This document shows positions 6,009 through 13,353 of a DNA stretch of 19,693 bases, in pieces. Below the pieces are notes generated by a model. That model ran no database searches. It was not told the DNA's origin and saw only the letters and a program-made list of their open reading frames with translations. Origin of the DNA: JBBSDV01 sp038240335 (lineage in GTDB: Bacteria; Chloroflexota; Dehalococcoidia; DSTF01; JACRBR01); the NCBI GenBank assembly GCA_038240335.1, contig JBBSDV010000035.1, positions 1 to 19,693 on the forward strand, written 5' to 3'. Position numbers and translations under genes: made by a program. The number at the start of each line of letters is the position of its first letter. Position 1 is the first letter of the stretch.

Positions 6009-7058
6009 CTAACGCTCCGCGCCGACCGATTTCACCAGCTCGATCACCCGCCCGAGCGTCGCCAGCCGATCGTCGAGTGTGGCGCCGTCGGGGTGGACGC
6101 GCAGCGTCGTGATGCCGGCGTCGCGGTAGGCGCGGATGCGGTCGCGCACCATGTCCTCCGTACCGAGCATGTTCACCTTCTGCACCATCTCGTCCGGCAC
6201 GAGGTCGGCCGCTTCCTTGCGCTTGCCCTCGAGCCAGAGGCGCTGCACAGCGAGCCCCTCCTCCTCGTACCCGGCGCGCCGGAACGCGGCGTTGTAGAAG
6301 TTGTGCTCCTTCGAGCCCATCGCACCGAGCGTGAACGCGATACCGGGGCGGTTTCGTGCAATCAGCCGGTCGACGTCGTCCGAGAACGACACGGTGCCGC
6401 CCGCCTGCAGGTCGAGATCCTCGAACTTGCGCCCGGCCTTCTTCGCACCGGCTCGGATCGCGTCGAAGAAGACTTCGCTTGCCTGCTCGGGGATGAACGA
6501 CGTGCCGATCCAGCCGTCAGCCACCTCGCCCGTCAGTTCGAGGCTCTTCGGGCTCAGCGTCGCGAGGTACACCGGGATGCGCGACTCCGGCTTCGCGCCG
6601 GACTTCAGAGCCTTCCCCTCGCCGCCGGGCAGCGGCAGGTGGTAGATCTGACCGTCGTACTGCAGGCGCTCTCCGCTCGAGACGAGGCGCACGATCTCGA
6701 TCACTTCGCGGATGCGCTGGATCGGCTTGCGGAACGGCACGCCGTGCCAGCCCTCGACGACCTGCGGCCCGCTGGCGCCGAGGCCGAGGATGAAGCGGCC
6801 GTGCGACATCGAGGCCAGCGTCATCGCCGTCATCGCCGTGTTGGCCGGCGTCCGCGCGACCGCCTGCATGATGCCCGCGCCGAGCATCATCCGCGATGTC
6901 TTGGCGGCGAGGTAGCCGAGCGGCGTCACCGCGTCGTGGCCCCACGACTCCGCCGTCCAGGCGTAGTCAACGCCGAGCCGCTCCGCCTCGACAGCGTACG
7001 TCGACAGCTCGTCCCAGTCCGCGGTCCCCGTCATTCCGAACCCGATCGCGACCTTCAT
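6009..7058 (-). CDS. LLM-class (luciferase-like) F420-dependent oxidoreductase (349 aa)
   Basis: Members use reduced F420 (or FMN) to reduce or oxidise organic substrates in the cytoplasm. ATG 7058, with GGGAGAA close upstream, begins MKVAIGFGMTGTADWDELS; longer in-frame sequence back to 7283 is Arg/Ser-rich and not coding. Family signs are the TIM-barrel opening, EAERLGVDYAWTAESWGHDA (about 24-43), the conserved ANTAMTAMTLASMSHGRFILGLGASGPQVVEGWHG region split over about 72-105, and RIPVYLATLSPKSLELTGEVADGW. Length matches the family. It is downstream of the FAD oxidoreductase on the same strand with a 211-nt gap holding a hairpin, so it may be its own transcript. F420 dependence and substrate cannot be fixed from sequence alone. 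Confidence 0.85.
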   Translation of the reverse strand: MKVAIGFGMTGTADWDELSTYAVEAERLGVDYAWTAESWGHDAVTPLGYLAAKTSRMMLGAGIMQAVARTPANTAMTAMTLASMSHGRFILGLGASGPQVVEGWHGVPFRKPIQRIREVIEIVRLVSSGERLQYDGQIYHLPLPGGEGKALKSGAKPESRIPVYLATLSPKSLELTGEVADGWIGTSFIPEQASEVFFDAIRAGAKKAGRKFEDLDLQAGGTVSFSDDVDRLIARNRPGIAFTLGAMGSKEHNFYNAAFRRAGYEEEGLAVQRLWLEGKRKEAADLVPDEMVQKVNMLGTEDMVRDRIRAYRDAGITTLRVHPDGATLDDRLATLGRVIELVKSVGAER

Positions 7059-7150
7059 GCTCGTTCTCCCGCTAGCGCCCGTCGAACCAACCCGGCTGCA
7101 TAAGTGTAATCGCCTGGCATCGTCGAACGAGGGGGTTCGTGGGCAGGTCG

Positions 7151-7178
7151 CGGTTCGTCGTTCGTCGCTTGTAGTTCG
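7151..7178. repeat. 7-bp-period repeat block (TCGTTCG type)
   Basis: Four heptamers, such as CGGTTCG and TCGTTCG, lie in the gap between the two oxidoreductase genes and beside the hairpin at 7185-7212. The unit resembles that at 1361-1391. Confidence 0.65.
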
Positions 7179-7184
7179 CGCGGA

Positions 7185-7212
7185 ACGCCGCTCCCGGATG
7201 CGAGAGCGGCGT
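7185..7212 (-). terminator. Hairpin downstream of the FAD oxidoreductase
   Basis: A 9-bp stem, ACGCCGCTC (7185-7193) and GAGCGGCGT (7204-7212), lies about 57 nt beyond the stop at 7270. The left arm ACGCCGCTCCCG is identical to that of the hairpin at 3926-3952, suggesting a shared terminator type. On the minus strand it is followed by TCC, not a T-run. Confidence 0.55.
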
Positions 7213-7269
7213 GTTCGGCTCGGCGCAAATGATGTGTGCGGACGCGATCGCGCGCTTGCAGGACGGGCG

Positions 7270-8619
7270 TTACCCGGTCGCACCGGCCGCTGCGACGCGC
7301 GGCGTCCGGGAGCTCGTCGTCGCGAGCGTATCCGCGATCTCCATCGCCGACGCGAAGCAGATCTCGCTGAGGTTCAGCGGCAGGTCGCGGCCGTCGCCGG
7401 CAAAGTACAGGTTCGACGCCGACGCCGATCGCAGCGGTACGCGGTTACGCTCGAACTGCGCCGGCGTGCTGCGCGCGCACACCACCCGCACGTTCGGCAG
7501 CGTGCGCTCGACGACGAGCGCCTCTCGCCAGCCCGCGAAGTGACGATCGAGGCCGCCAACCAACGCCGCTTTTCGCCCCGCGAGCAGCGCCTCGTCCAGC
7601 GTCTCGTCGGGCGACAGGTACGCCATCGCGTGCATCAGCAGGCCGCCCGCCGGCGCGAGGTCGGTCGCCGTCTCCGAGTGCAGGCTGTAGTAGAGGTCGT
7701 CGTTGATGTCGAAGATGTACGACAGGTCGTCGCGCAGCCGGCGGCTGAAGCCGAGATCCATGCACAACGCCCGCACGTCCTCGAGCCCCGACCACTGCGC
7801 TAGTTCCGTCGCCAGGGCCGTCCCGGGAGCGGCGATCGTCGGCGCATCTTGCGGCGGCAGCGTGCAGACGAATGCATCGGCCTCGTACGGAACGCCGTCA
7901 ACGATCGCCGCCGTGACCCGACCGGCGGCATCGGTTTCGAGCCGATCGACGCGGGCGCCCGTGACGAGCGAGCCGCGGCCGCCGGCGGTCAGCGTCTCGA
8001 TGAACGCGTCGTACATCGTCCGCCAGCCGCCGAACATGTAGCCGACATAGTCCTTGGCGAAGACGTTGCGCTGGATCGCGCTCAGCACGAATGCCGCGCT
8101 CAATCCGGACGCCGGTCGCGTGTACGTGTTCACCGTCGCGAGTGCGTTCGCAAACCGCCGTACCGGCTCATCGCTCGTCGCGCCGGCGACCCACTCGCCC
8201 CACGTCAGATCGCCGCACGTATCCGGCTTCGCGCTCTTGAGCTTGAGGAACAGCCGCGCCATCGCGATGCGGCTGCCGAGCGAGAACAGCGGCGTCATCA
8301 GCATCTGGTGCGGCTTCGCGCCGACTGCGCCGAACCGCTCGCCGTCGGCCCAGTAGCTGCGGATCGGCTCCGGAAATCCGTGCTTCGGCACCGGCCGCCC
8401 CAGCCGGCCCATCAGCTCGCCGAGCAGCCCCGAATTCGGACGATAGATCGCGTGCGGGCCGTAGTTGAGCGTGAAGCCCTTCTCCTCATAGGTGTAGGCG
8501 CGGCCGCCCGGCTGGTTGCCCTTCTCGAGCACGGCGACGCGCTTGCCCTGCGTCGCAAGCAGCGCCCCCGCTGCGAGCCCCGTCACGCCGCCGCCGATCA
8601 CGATCACGTCGTACTTCAT
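7270..8619 (-). CDS. FAD-dependent oxidoreductase, phytoene desaturase/amine oxidase type (449 aa)
   Basis: AGGAGG lies 6 nt before ATG 8619. The N-terminus has a classic dinucleotide-binding fold: VIVIGGGVTGLAAG (about 5-18), then VAVLEKGNQPGGRAYTYEEKG (about 29-49), the GG-R doublet of the carotenoid desaturase and amine oxidase families. A C-terminal FAD segment, NLYFAGDGRDLPLN, with the GD doublet, follows at about 407-420. Length fits CrtI-like enzymes. No other carotenoid genes are nearby, so a carotenoid substrate is not supported; a general NAD(P)/FAD-dependent oxidoreductase is the safe call. It lies 118 nt downstream of the anti-sigma gene on the same strand and could belong to that regulon. 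Confidence 0.85.
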   Translation of the reverse strand: MKYDVIVIGGGVTGLAAGALLATQGKRVAVLEKGNQPGGRAYTYEEKGFTLNYGPHAIYRPNSGLLGELMGRLGRPVPKHGFPEPIRSYWADGERFGAVGAKPHQMLMTPLFSLGSRIAMARLFLKLKSAKPDTCGDLTWGEWVAGATSDEPVRRFANALATVNTYTRPASGLSAAFVLSAIQRNVFAKDYVGYMFGGWRTMYDAFIETLTAGGRGSLVTGARVDRLETDAAGRVTAAIVDGVPYEADAFVCTLPPQDAPTIAAPGTALATELAQWSGLEDVRALCMDLGFSRRLRDDLSYIFDINDDLYYSLHSETATDLAPAGGLLMHAMAYLSPDETLDEALLAGRKAALVGGLDRHFAGWREALVVERTLPNVRVVCARSTPAQFERNRVPLRSASASNLYFAGDGRDLPLNLSEICFASAMEIADTLATTSSRTPRVAAAGATG

Positions 8620-8703
8620 CTCGACCTCCTATGCGCGCGTGCGCGTGCTGTTTCCGCGATGCCCTCGGCATCGATCATCTGCGTTTTGCTGCGGCGAGTC
8701 GTG

Positions 8704-8732
8704 CGATCGAGCACGCCGCACACGCTCGATCG
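8704..8732 (-). terminator. Hairpin after the sigma/anti-sigma operon
   Basis: A perfect 9-bp stem, CGATCGAGC (8704-8712) and GCTCGATCG (8724-8732), with an 11-nt loop starts 5 nt past the anti-sigma stop on the minus strand. No T-run follows. It may separate the sigma operon from the FAD oxidoreductase or only reduce read-through. Confidence 0.45.
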
Positions 8733-8737
8733 TCGGG

Positions 8738-9034
8738 CTAGCCCGGTGGCGGCAGGTCGCCGAGCGACTCGACCAGGACTTGGATCGGCGTGCGGTCGTA
8801 CTCGTCATCGACGATGGCGCGCGTAAAGTTGCGGTAGTCGTCACCCGCCGTTCCCGCCGTGAATTGCGTGTTCGCGTGCGCACGCACGAAGCGCACCGTT
8901 CGCCGAAGCGCCCGGTAACCACCCTCACAGCGAGCGCACGACGCGAGGTGCGCCTCGACGCCCGCCCGAACGCCGTCCGCAAGTTCATCGTCGAGAAGGT
9001 CGGACAGCAGCTCGTCGATCTGGTCGCAGGTCAT
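8738..9034 (-). CDS. Zinc-finger (zf-HC2) anti-sigma factor (98 aa)
   Basis: It likely binds and holds inactive the ECF sigma factor encoded just upstream. ATG 9034 overlaps the sigma stop as ATGA, indicating translational coupling. The N-terminal 45 residues match the zinc anti-sigma (ZAS/zf-HC2) pattern: C3, then H29-x3-C33-x2-C36 in EAHLASCARCEGGY, preceded by the acidic helix IDELLSDLLDDEL. There is no membrane segment, so it is a soluble anti-sigma, a form often tied to cytoplasmic or redox signals. The remaining 55 residues are polar, with an acidic helix and a Pro end. The zinc-finger call is firm; the signal is unknown. Confidence 0.85.
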   Translation of the reverse strand: MTCDQIDELLSDLLDDELADGVRAGVEAHLASCARCEGGYRALRRTVRFVRAHANTQFTAGTAGDDYRNFTRAIVDDEYDRTPIQVLVESLGDLPPPG

Positions 9035-9909
9035 GCTCCACCTCGCGCGTTTGCAGCCGGCAAGCTCCGGGTGATTGCGCCGATGTCCGCGCCGGCGTTC
9101 GTCGATGCGGTCCTCGCATGCTCCGGGTTGGCGTCGGCACCGGCGCGGCGTCGCGTCTTCCTCGGCAACGCGGCGCCGGCCGCGCCATCCTGTCGCCCGC
9201 CCGCTCGCGTCTGCGTTTGTTCCAATGGAATGATCTCCGCAGCGGCGATTCCCTGGCGGTCGCGCTGGATGCGCTTCGCGCGCGCAGCAACGATGCAGCC
9301 GTCGCACTCGTTCTGTTCATCGACCAGCTGGCAGCGTGTCTCGAACACCTCGGTCATCTTCTTGCGTGCACGATGCAACTCGGTCTTCACCGACGCGACC
9401 GAGGCGTTCATCGCCTGCGCCGCCTCTTCGCGCGAGAGCCCGATCTGATCGCACATCACCAGCGCCGCCCGCTGCTTGTCCGGCAGCGACATCGTGATGC
9501 AGTTGACGCAGGTCGCGGCGACTTCCTTCACCTCCGCCCAGCGCTCCGGCGAGAGGTACATCTGCTGCTCGACCTGCCGCACCAGTTCGCCGTTCTCGCG
9601 GAACCACTGCCAGCGCTTGTCGAGATCCCACGGCTTCTTGCCGCGCTGATGGTCGAGGCAGGCGTTCGTCGCGATCCGGAACAGCCAGGTCTGGAGCGAC
9701 GCCCTGAAGTCGAAGCCCTCGAGGTGTGTGTAGGCCTTGAGAAGGGTCTCCTGCACGAGGTCTTCGGCGGTCTCGGGTGATCCCGTCATCCTGTAGCACA
9801 GGCGCATCAGGGCGCTGCGGTGCTCCTCCGCAAGGAGGCCGAATGCATCCTTGTCGCCGGATTTCGCCCGCTCCAGCAGCATCACCGCCGCCTCGCGCTC
9901 CTCGTCCAC
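9031..9909 (-). CDS. ECF-type RNA polymerase sigma factor with cysteine motifs (292 aa)
   Basis: It directs RNA polymerase to alternative promoters. The start is GTG 9909 with AAGGGAG about 9 nt upstream. Region 2 spans about 23-89 (YRMTGSPETAEDLVQETLLKAY, then TWLFRIATNACLDHQR) and region 4 about 140-185 (LPDKQRAALVMCDQIGLSREEAAQAM, then VKTELHRARKKM). Unusual are a CxxC (C134, C137) just before region 4 and C193, C202 and C205 right after it, which resembles a subset of ECF factors I recall carrying conserved cysteines at these places. A further tail of about 80 residues, rich in Ala, Arg and Gly, is probably disordered; most ECF factors are under 200 residues. The ATGA overlap with the anti-sigma gene supports the frame to its end. 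A near-ideal ECF promoter lies upstream. Confidence 0.9.
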   Translation of the reverse strand: MDEEREAAVMLLERAKSGDKDAFGLLAEEHRSALMRLCYRMTGSPETAEDLVQETLLKAYTHLEGFDFRASLQTWLFRIATNACLDHQRGKKPWDLDKRWQWFRENGELVRQVEQQMYLSPERWAEVKEVAATCVNCITMSLPDKQRAALVMCDQIGLSREEAAQAMNASVASVKTELHRARKKMTEVFETRCQLVDEQNECDGCIVAARAKRIQRDRQGIAAAEIIPLEQTQTRAGGRQDGAAGAALPRKTRRRAGADANPEHARTASTNAGADIGAITRSLPAANARGGA

Positions 9910-9931
9910 GCCTGTTCTCCCTTCATCTACT

Positions 9932-9960
9932 TAGACGCGAGGGTGCGGGGAAAGGTTACA
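9932..9960 (-). promoter_or_regulatory. Candidate autoregulated ECF promoter
   Basis: On the minus strand, TGTAACC (9960-9954), a 16-nt spacer and CGTCTA (9937-9932) match the AAC-type -35 and CGTC-type -10 typical of ECF promoters. The expected start site lies about 15-18 nt before the GTG of the sigma gene, so its leader would just hold the ribosome binding site. Self-activation is inferred from motif quality and position. Confidence 0.7.
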
Positions 9961-10046
9961 TCGTTCGACTGAGGCGGTGAGAGTGAGAGATGGACGCTAG
10001 GAGGTCGGACGTCGGAGGGCGGGCTTTCGAGGACGTTTTCGGCGGG

Positions 10047-10081
10047 TGTTGAATGTTTGAGGTTGGACGTTGGAACGATGG
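10047..10081. repeat. 7-bp-period repeat block (GGTTGGA type)
   Basis: Five heptamers, such as TGTTGAA, GGTTGGA and CGTTGGA, lie between the sigma promoter and the sbcC 3' end. The periodic pattern fades leftward toward about 9985. No gene is supported in 9961-10281. Confidence 0.6.
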
Positions 10082-10164
10082 AGGATCGCGCCCGGAATGC
10101 GACGAATACGTCGTCGAATGTCGAGAGTTTTGCGCGGGTGCGACGCGTGGTTGAGGCGGGCGTG

Positions 10165-10227
10165 CAGAGGGCGCAGCGCCTCTGCCGGGGGTTCGGGGGT
10201 GTGAGCGGACACGGCGAATGAGGCGAG
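10165..10227. repeat. Composite dispersed repeat, copy 2
   Basis: The first 21 bases (10165-10185) and last 23 bases (10205-10227) are identical to the ends of the element at 3037-3150, in the same orientation. The middle is only about 19 nt here and lacks the CT run and the fold-back CCCCC. It lies about 55 nt beyond the sbcC stop. Confidence 0.75.
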
Positions 10228-10281
10228 CAGGTTGGGAACGCTCTACGACCCACCCGCCTAAAGCAACGATTGCGCACAGCC

Positions 10282-13200
10282 CTAGCCCACGCGCTCGATG
10301 CGCGAGCCGCTGCCGCTCGTCTTCACGATCAGTCGATCCGGGAAGTCCGCCGGATCCTTGAACGCATCGAGATGCGAGACGACGATCACCTTCTCCATAT
10401 GCGTCGCCAGCTGCTTCAATTCGTCCACCATCGTCTGCTGGCCCGTGTCATCCAGGCTGCCGAAGCCCTCATCGATGACGATCGATCGCATCCCGCCCGC
10501 GCCCGCGTACTGCCCGATCCCCGACGCGATCGCCACGGCGCAGCGAAATTTCTGCGACCCCGAGAGCACCCGCACGCTGCGCGGCTCCCGCATGCATGTC
10601 GAATCGATCGCCTGCAACTCGAGCGCGTCGCCCTCGCGCTGGATCGTCAGCTGCAGGCTGCCGCCGGTCAGTCGCTGCAGGAACGCGTTGGCGTGATTCT
10701 TGATCGTGTCGAGCGCGCTCGTCACCAGCATGCCCTGCAGCCCCTGCTTGCCGAGCAGCTTCACCAGCGTCTTCAGCAATTTCCAGCGCGCCTCGACCGC
10801 TGCCTTCTGCTCCCGTAGGTCCGCCAGCTGCCCGATCCGCGCCTGGAGCGTCGCAAGCGCGTGCTGCGCCGCCGTCAGCGCCTGCTTGGCCTCCGCGCAC
10901 GCGGCATCGGCCGCATTCGCCGCCGCGGCGCCGACGTCCGCCGCAATCCGATGCGGAGCCGGGATCGCCTCGATCTCATCGTCCTTCGCCGCGCGCTGCG
11001 CCGCGGCGCTTGCCCGCTGCTCCCTCGCCGCGTCGAGCGCTTTCTTGCGAGCCGGGGCGCCGGCGAGCTGCTCTCGGTGCGTCTTGAGCATCGCCCGCGT
11101 TCCCGACGGATCGGCCAGCGCCGACGCCGCGAGTTCGCCGAGCCCATCGGTGAATGCCGCGGCTGCCCTGCGATGGCCAGCCGCCTCCTGCTCGTGTCGC
11201 TCAGACTCCCGTTCGAGGATCAATCGCTGCTCGCGACCATCGCCGAGCGCGCTTGCCGCCGCGGCCTCCGCCTTGCGCGCGCGTTCCGCCGCCGCGGTCG
11301 CGCCGTCGAGCGCTTGCGACGCCGCGAGCAGCTGTTTCTTCGTCGTCGCATGCGTCGCGCTCGCCGTCGCGGCATCGCCGATGCGCCCGCCGAGCGTGGC
11401 GCCGTGGGCCGCGAGCGTCTCGTCCGTGCGTGCACGCTCGGCGATCGCCGCCGTCCGTTCGCCGCCGATGCCGCCGAGTGCGGCGACCTGCCCAGCGGCC
11501 GCATCGGCGCGCTGCGGCACGTCCGCGTGCGTGGCGAGTAGCGGCGCAAGCGCCTTCGAGCTGATCTGCGCCGGCACGGCGGCGACCAGTTCCTGCGGCG
11601 CGACCTGCTCGAACTCGCTCCGGCGATCCATCGCGATCTTCGTCGCGCGCGCGCACTCGTCCCGGCTCGCGGTCGCGCCGTTCGTCGCCGCTGTGTTCGC
11701 GACGATCGCGGCCGCGAGCCGCTTGTTCTCGTTCTGCGCGGAGGTGCGTGCGGCCACAGCAGCGCGCTCGTCGGCGACCGCCGATGTCGCCTCGGCCTTT
11801 GCCGCGGCGAGTTCCGCCGTCAGCTCCGCGAGCTCGCTCTTCGCCCGCTGCTTGTCGATCGCCTGCCCGCAGCGGCTGCACGTCGATTCCTTCGATGACG
11901 CCATCCGCTCCGCCCGCTGCTGCTCGAGCTGCGTGACCCGTGCGCTTGCCGCAGCAGCACCGCTTCGCGCGCCATCCAGCAGCTTCTCGGCGGCGAGCAC
12001 AGCCCGCTCGCCCGCGAGCATCTCCGCATCGAGGCTCTTGCGTTCCCTCGCGAGCTTCTTCAGCGCCGCGGCCGCATCCGTCGTTTGCAGCGACTCCAGG
12101 TGTTCGTACGCCTCGCGCAGGAGCCTGAGCGCCGGCAGCGCCTCCTTGATCGCACGCAGCGCTGCGGCCTCTTGTTCGAGCTGCGGCAACGTCGCGAGTT
12201 GCCCGTCGTACGTCACGATCCGCTGGTCGCACTCCCCGAGATGCGCCCGCGCGGCGAGATACGCCTCCGCGACGACGGCGAAGTCCGCCGCCTCGCGCTC
12301 ATGCCGCACTGCGTCTGTGTGGGCAGTTGCGGCGGTGGCAGCATCCGCCGTTGCGGATGTAGCCGCCGTCGCCGCGGCGACGTGAGCGGCCGCCAGCGCA
12401 TCGATATCGATCGCTCCGGCGCGGCCGCGCGCGTCCTTCGCCGCCGCTTCCTCTCGGCTCGCATCGGCGATTGCTGCGCCGACGCGCGCGACCTTCTCGG
12501 ATGCATCACTTAGTTGCTGGAACACCAGCGCGTCCTTCTCGATCGCATCCTTCTGGACGATCAGTTGCTCGGCGATGGCGATCTCTTCATCGAGCGTCGC
12601 GATCTCGGCAGCAAGCCGCGTGTATCGCTGTGCGTCGGCGAGCTGCGCCCGGGCCGCCAGCAATGCCTGCGATGCCGACGCTTCACTTGCGGCGGCCGCG
12701 GCGGCTTCCGCCTGCAGTTCGGCGAGCGAGGCCGCGTCAACACCACCGAACTTCGCGAGTTCGTTCTTGAGATCCTCGAGCCGCTGCTTCTCGATCTTTT
12801 GCGCATCGCGTGCCCGCTTCTCGAGCAGTTCGTATTCGTGTAGACCGATGAGGCCCGCGACAATCCGGAAGCGCGGCTGCGGGTCTGCATCCAGGAACTC
12901 GGTCGCCGCGCCCTGCTGCAGCAGGAACGACGACGTGAACGCTTCCGGCGACAACCGCACGATGTGATCCAGAGTGCGGCGCAGCGCATCATCCTTCTGC
13001 GTCCCGGCCACTGGGGTCCACTGGTCTGGCCCCGCGTTGTCGAAGCTCCAGAGGCCCTGGTCGCGCTCGCTCTCCTTTCGGCCGCGGCTGCGGCGTACCA
13101 GGTAGCGCTCGCCGTTTGCCTCAAACTCGAACTCCACCGAAAGCCGGTTCTCGTCTTGCGAGATCAATTGCTCGACCTGCGTCTTGCCGAGGCGATGCTG

Positions 13201-13353
13201 CCCGTAAAGCGCGTACGTGATCGCATCGAAGATCGACGACTTGCCGGTGCCGTTCTCGCCGCAGATCGAGATCAGCCGGCCGTGCGAGAAGTCGGCGACC
13301 TGTTCGTCGCGGTAGCGCATCCACCCCTTCATGACGACGCGAATCGGGATCAT
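10282..13353 (-). CDS. sbcC: SbcC/Rad50-type ATPase of the SbcCD nuclease (1023 aa)
   Basis: It forms with SbcD the Mre11/Rad50-like complex that binds DNA ends and hairpins, uses ATP to control cutting, and tethers DNA through its zinc hook. Visible parts in order are the N-terminal Walker A GENGTGKS (32-39), a Q-loop region, a long Ala/Glu/Arg-rich coiled coil, the zinc hook CSRC (C492, C495) near the middle, a second coiled coil, the signature LSGSQ (about 930), and Walker B IVIDEGFGSLD with D961-E962. Length is near the usual 1,000-1,050. Its ATG overlaps the sbcD stop as ATGA, so the two are coupled. The coiled coils are exceptionally alanine-rich, which also creates long false antisense frames. 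Assignment is firm. Confidence 0.97.
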   Translation of the reverse strand: MIPIRVVMKGWMRYRDEQVADFSHGRLISICGENGTGKSSIFDAITYALYGQHRLGKTQVEQLISQDENRLSVEFEFEANGERYLVRRSRGRKESERDQGLWSFDNAGPDQWTPVAGTQKDDALRRTLDHIVRLSPEAFTSSFLLQQGAATEFLDADPQPRFRIVAGLIGLHEYELLEKRARDAQKIEKQRLEDLKNELAKFGGVDAASLAELQAEAAAAAASEASASQALLAARAQLADAQRYTRLAAEIATLDEEIAIAEQLIVQKDAIEKDALVFQQLSDASEKVARVGAAIADASREEAAAKDARGRAGAIDIDALAAAHVAAATAATSATADAATAATAHTDAVRHEREAADFAVVAEAYLAARAHLGECDQRIVTYDGQLATLPQLEQEAAALRAIKEALPALRLLREAYEHLESLQTTDAAAALKKLARERKSLDAEMLAGERAVLAAEKLLDGARSGAAAASARVTQLEQQRAERMASSKESTCSRCGQAIDKQRAKSELAELTAELAAAKAEATSAVADERAAVAARTSAQNENKRLAAAIVANTAATNGATASRDECARATKIAMDRRSEFEQVAPQELVAAVPAQISSKALAPLLATHADVPQRADAAAGQVAALGGIGGERTAAIAERARTDETLAAHGATLGGRIGDAATASATHATTKKQLLAASQALDGATAAAERARKAEAAAASALGDGREQRLILERESERHEQEAAGHRRAAAAFTDGLGELAASALADPSGTRAMLKTHREQLAGAPARKKALDAAREQRASAAAQRAAKDDEIEAIPAPHRIAADVGAAAANAADAACAEAKQALTAAQHALATLQARIGQLADLREQKAAVEARWKLLKTLVKLLGKQGLQGMLVTSALDTIKNHANAFLQRLTGGSLQLTIQREGDALELQAIDSTCMREPRSVRVLSGSQKFRCAVAIASGIGQYAGAGGMRSIVIDEGFGSLDDTGQQTMVDELKQLATHMEKVIVVSHLDAFKDPADFPDRLIVKTSGSGSRIERVG

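Noticed and set aside
6093..7103. 336-aa plus-strand frame over the LLM oxidoreductase
   Set aside because: Shadow with Arg/His/Ala-rich composition; the minus-strand gene has clear family motifs.
10700..12385. 561-aa plus-strand open frame inside sbcC
   Set aside because: It is antisense to the alanine-rich coiled coil of SbcC; Ala/Ser/Arg-rich composition without domains and a firm gene on the other strand explain it.
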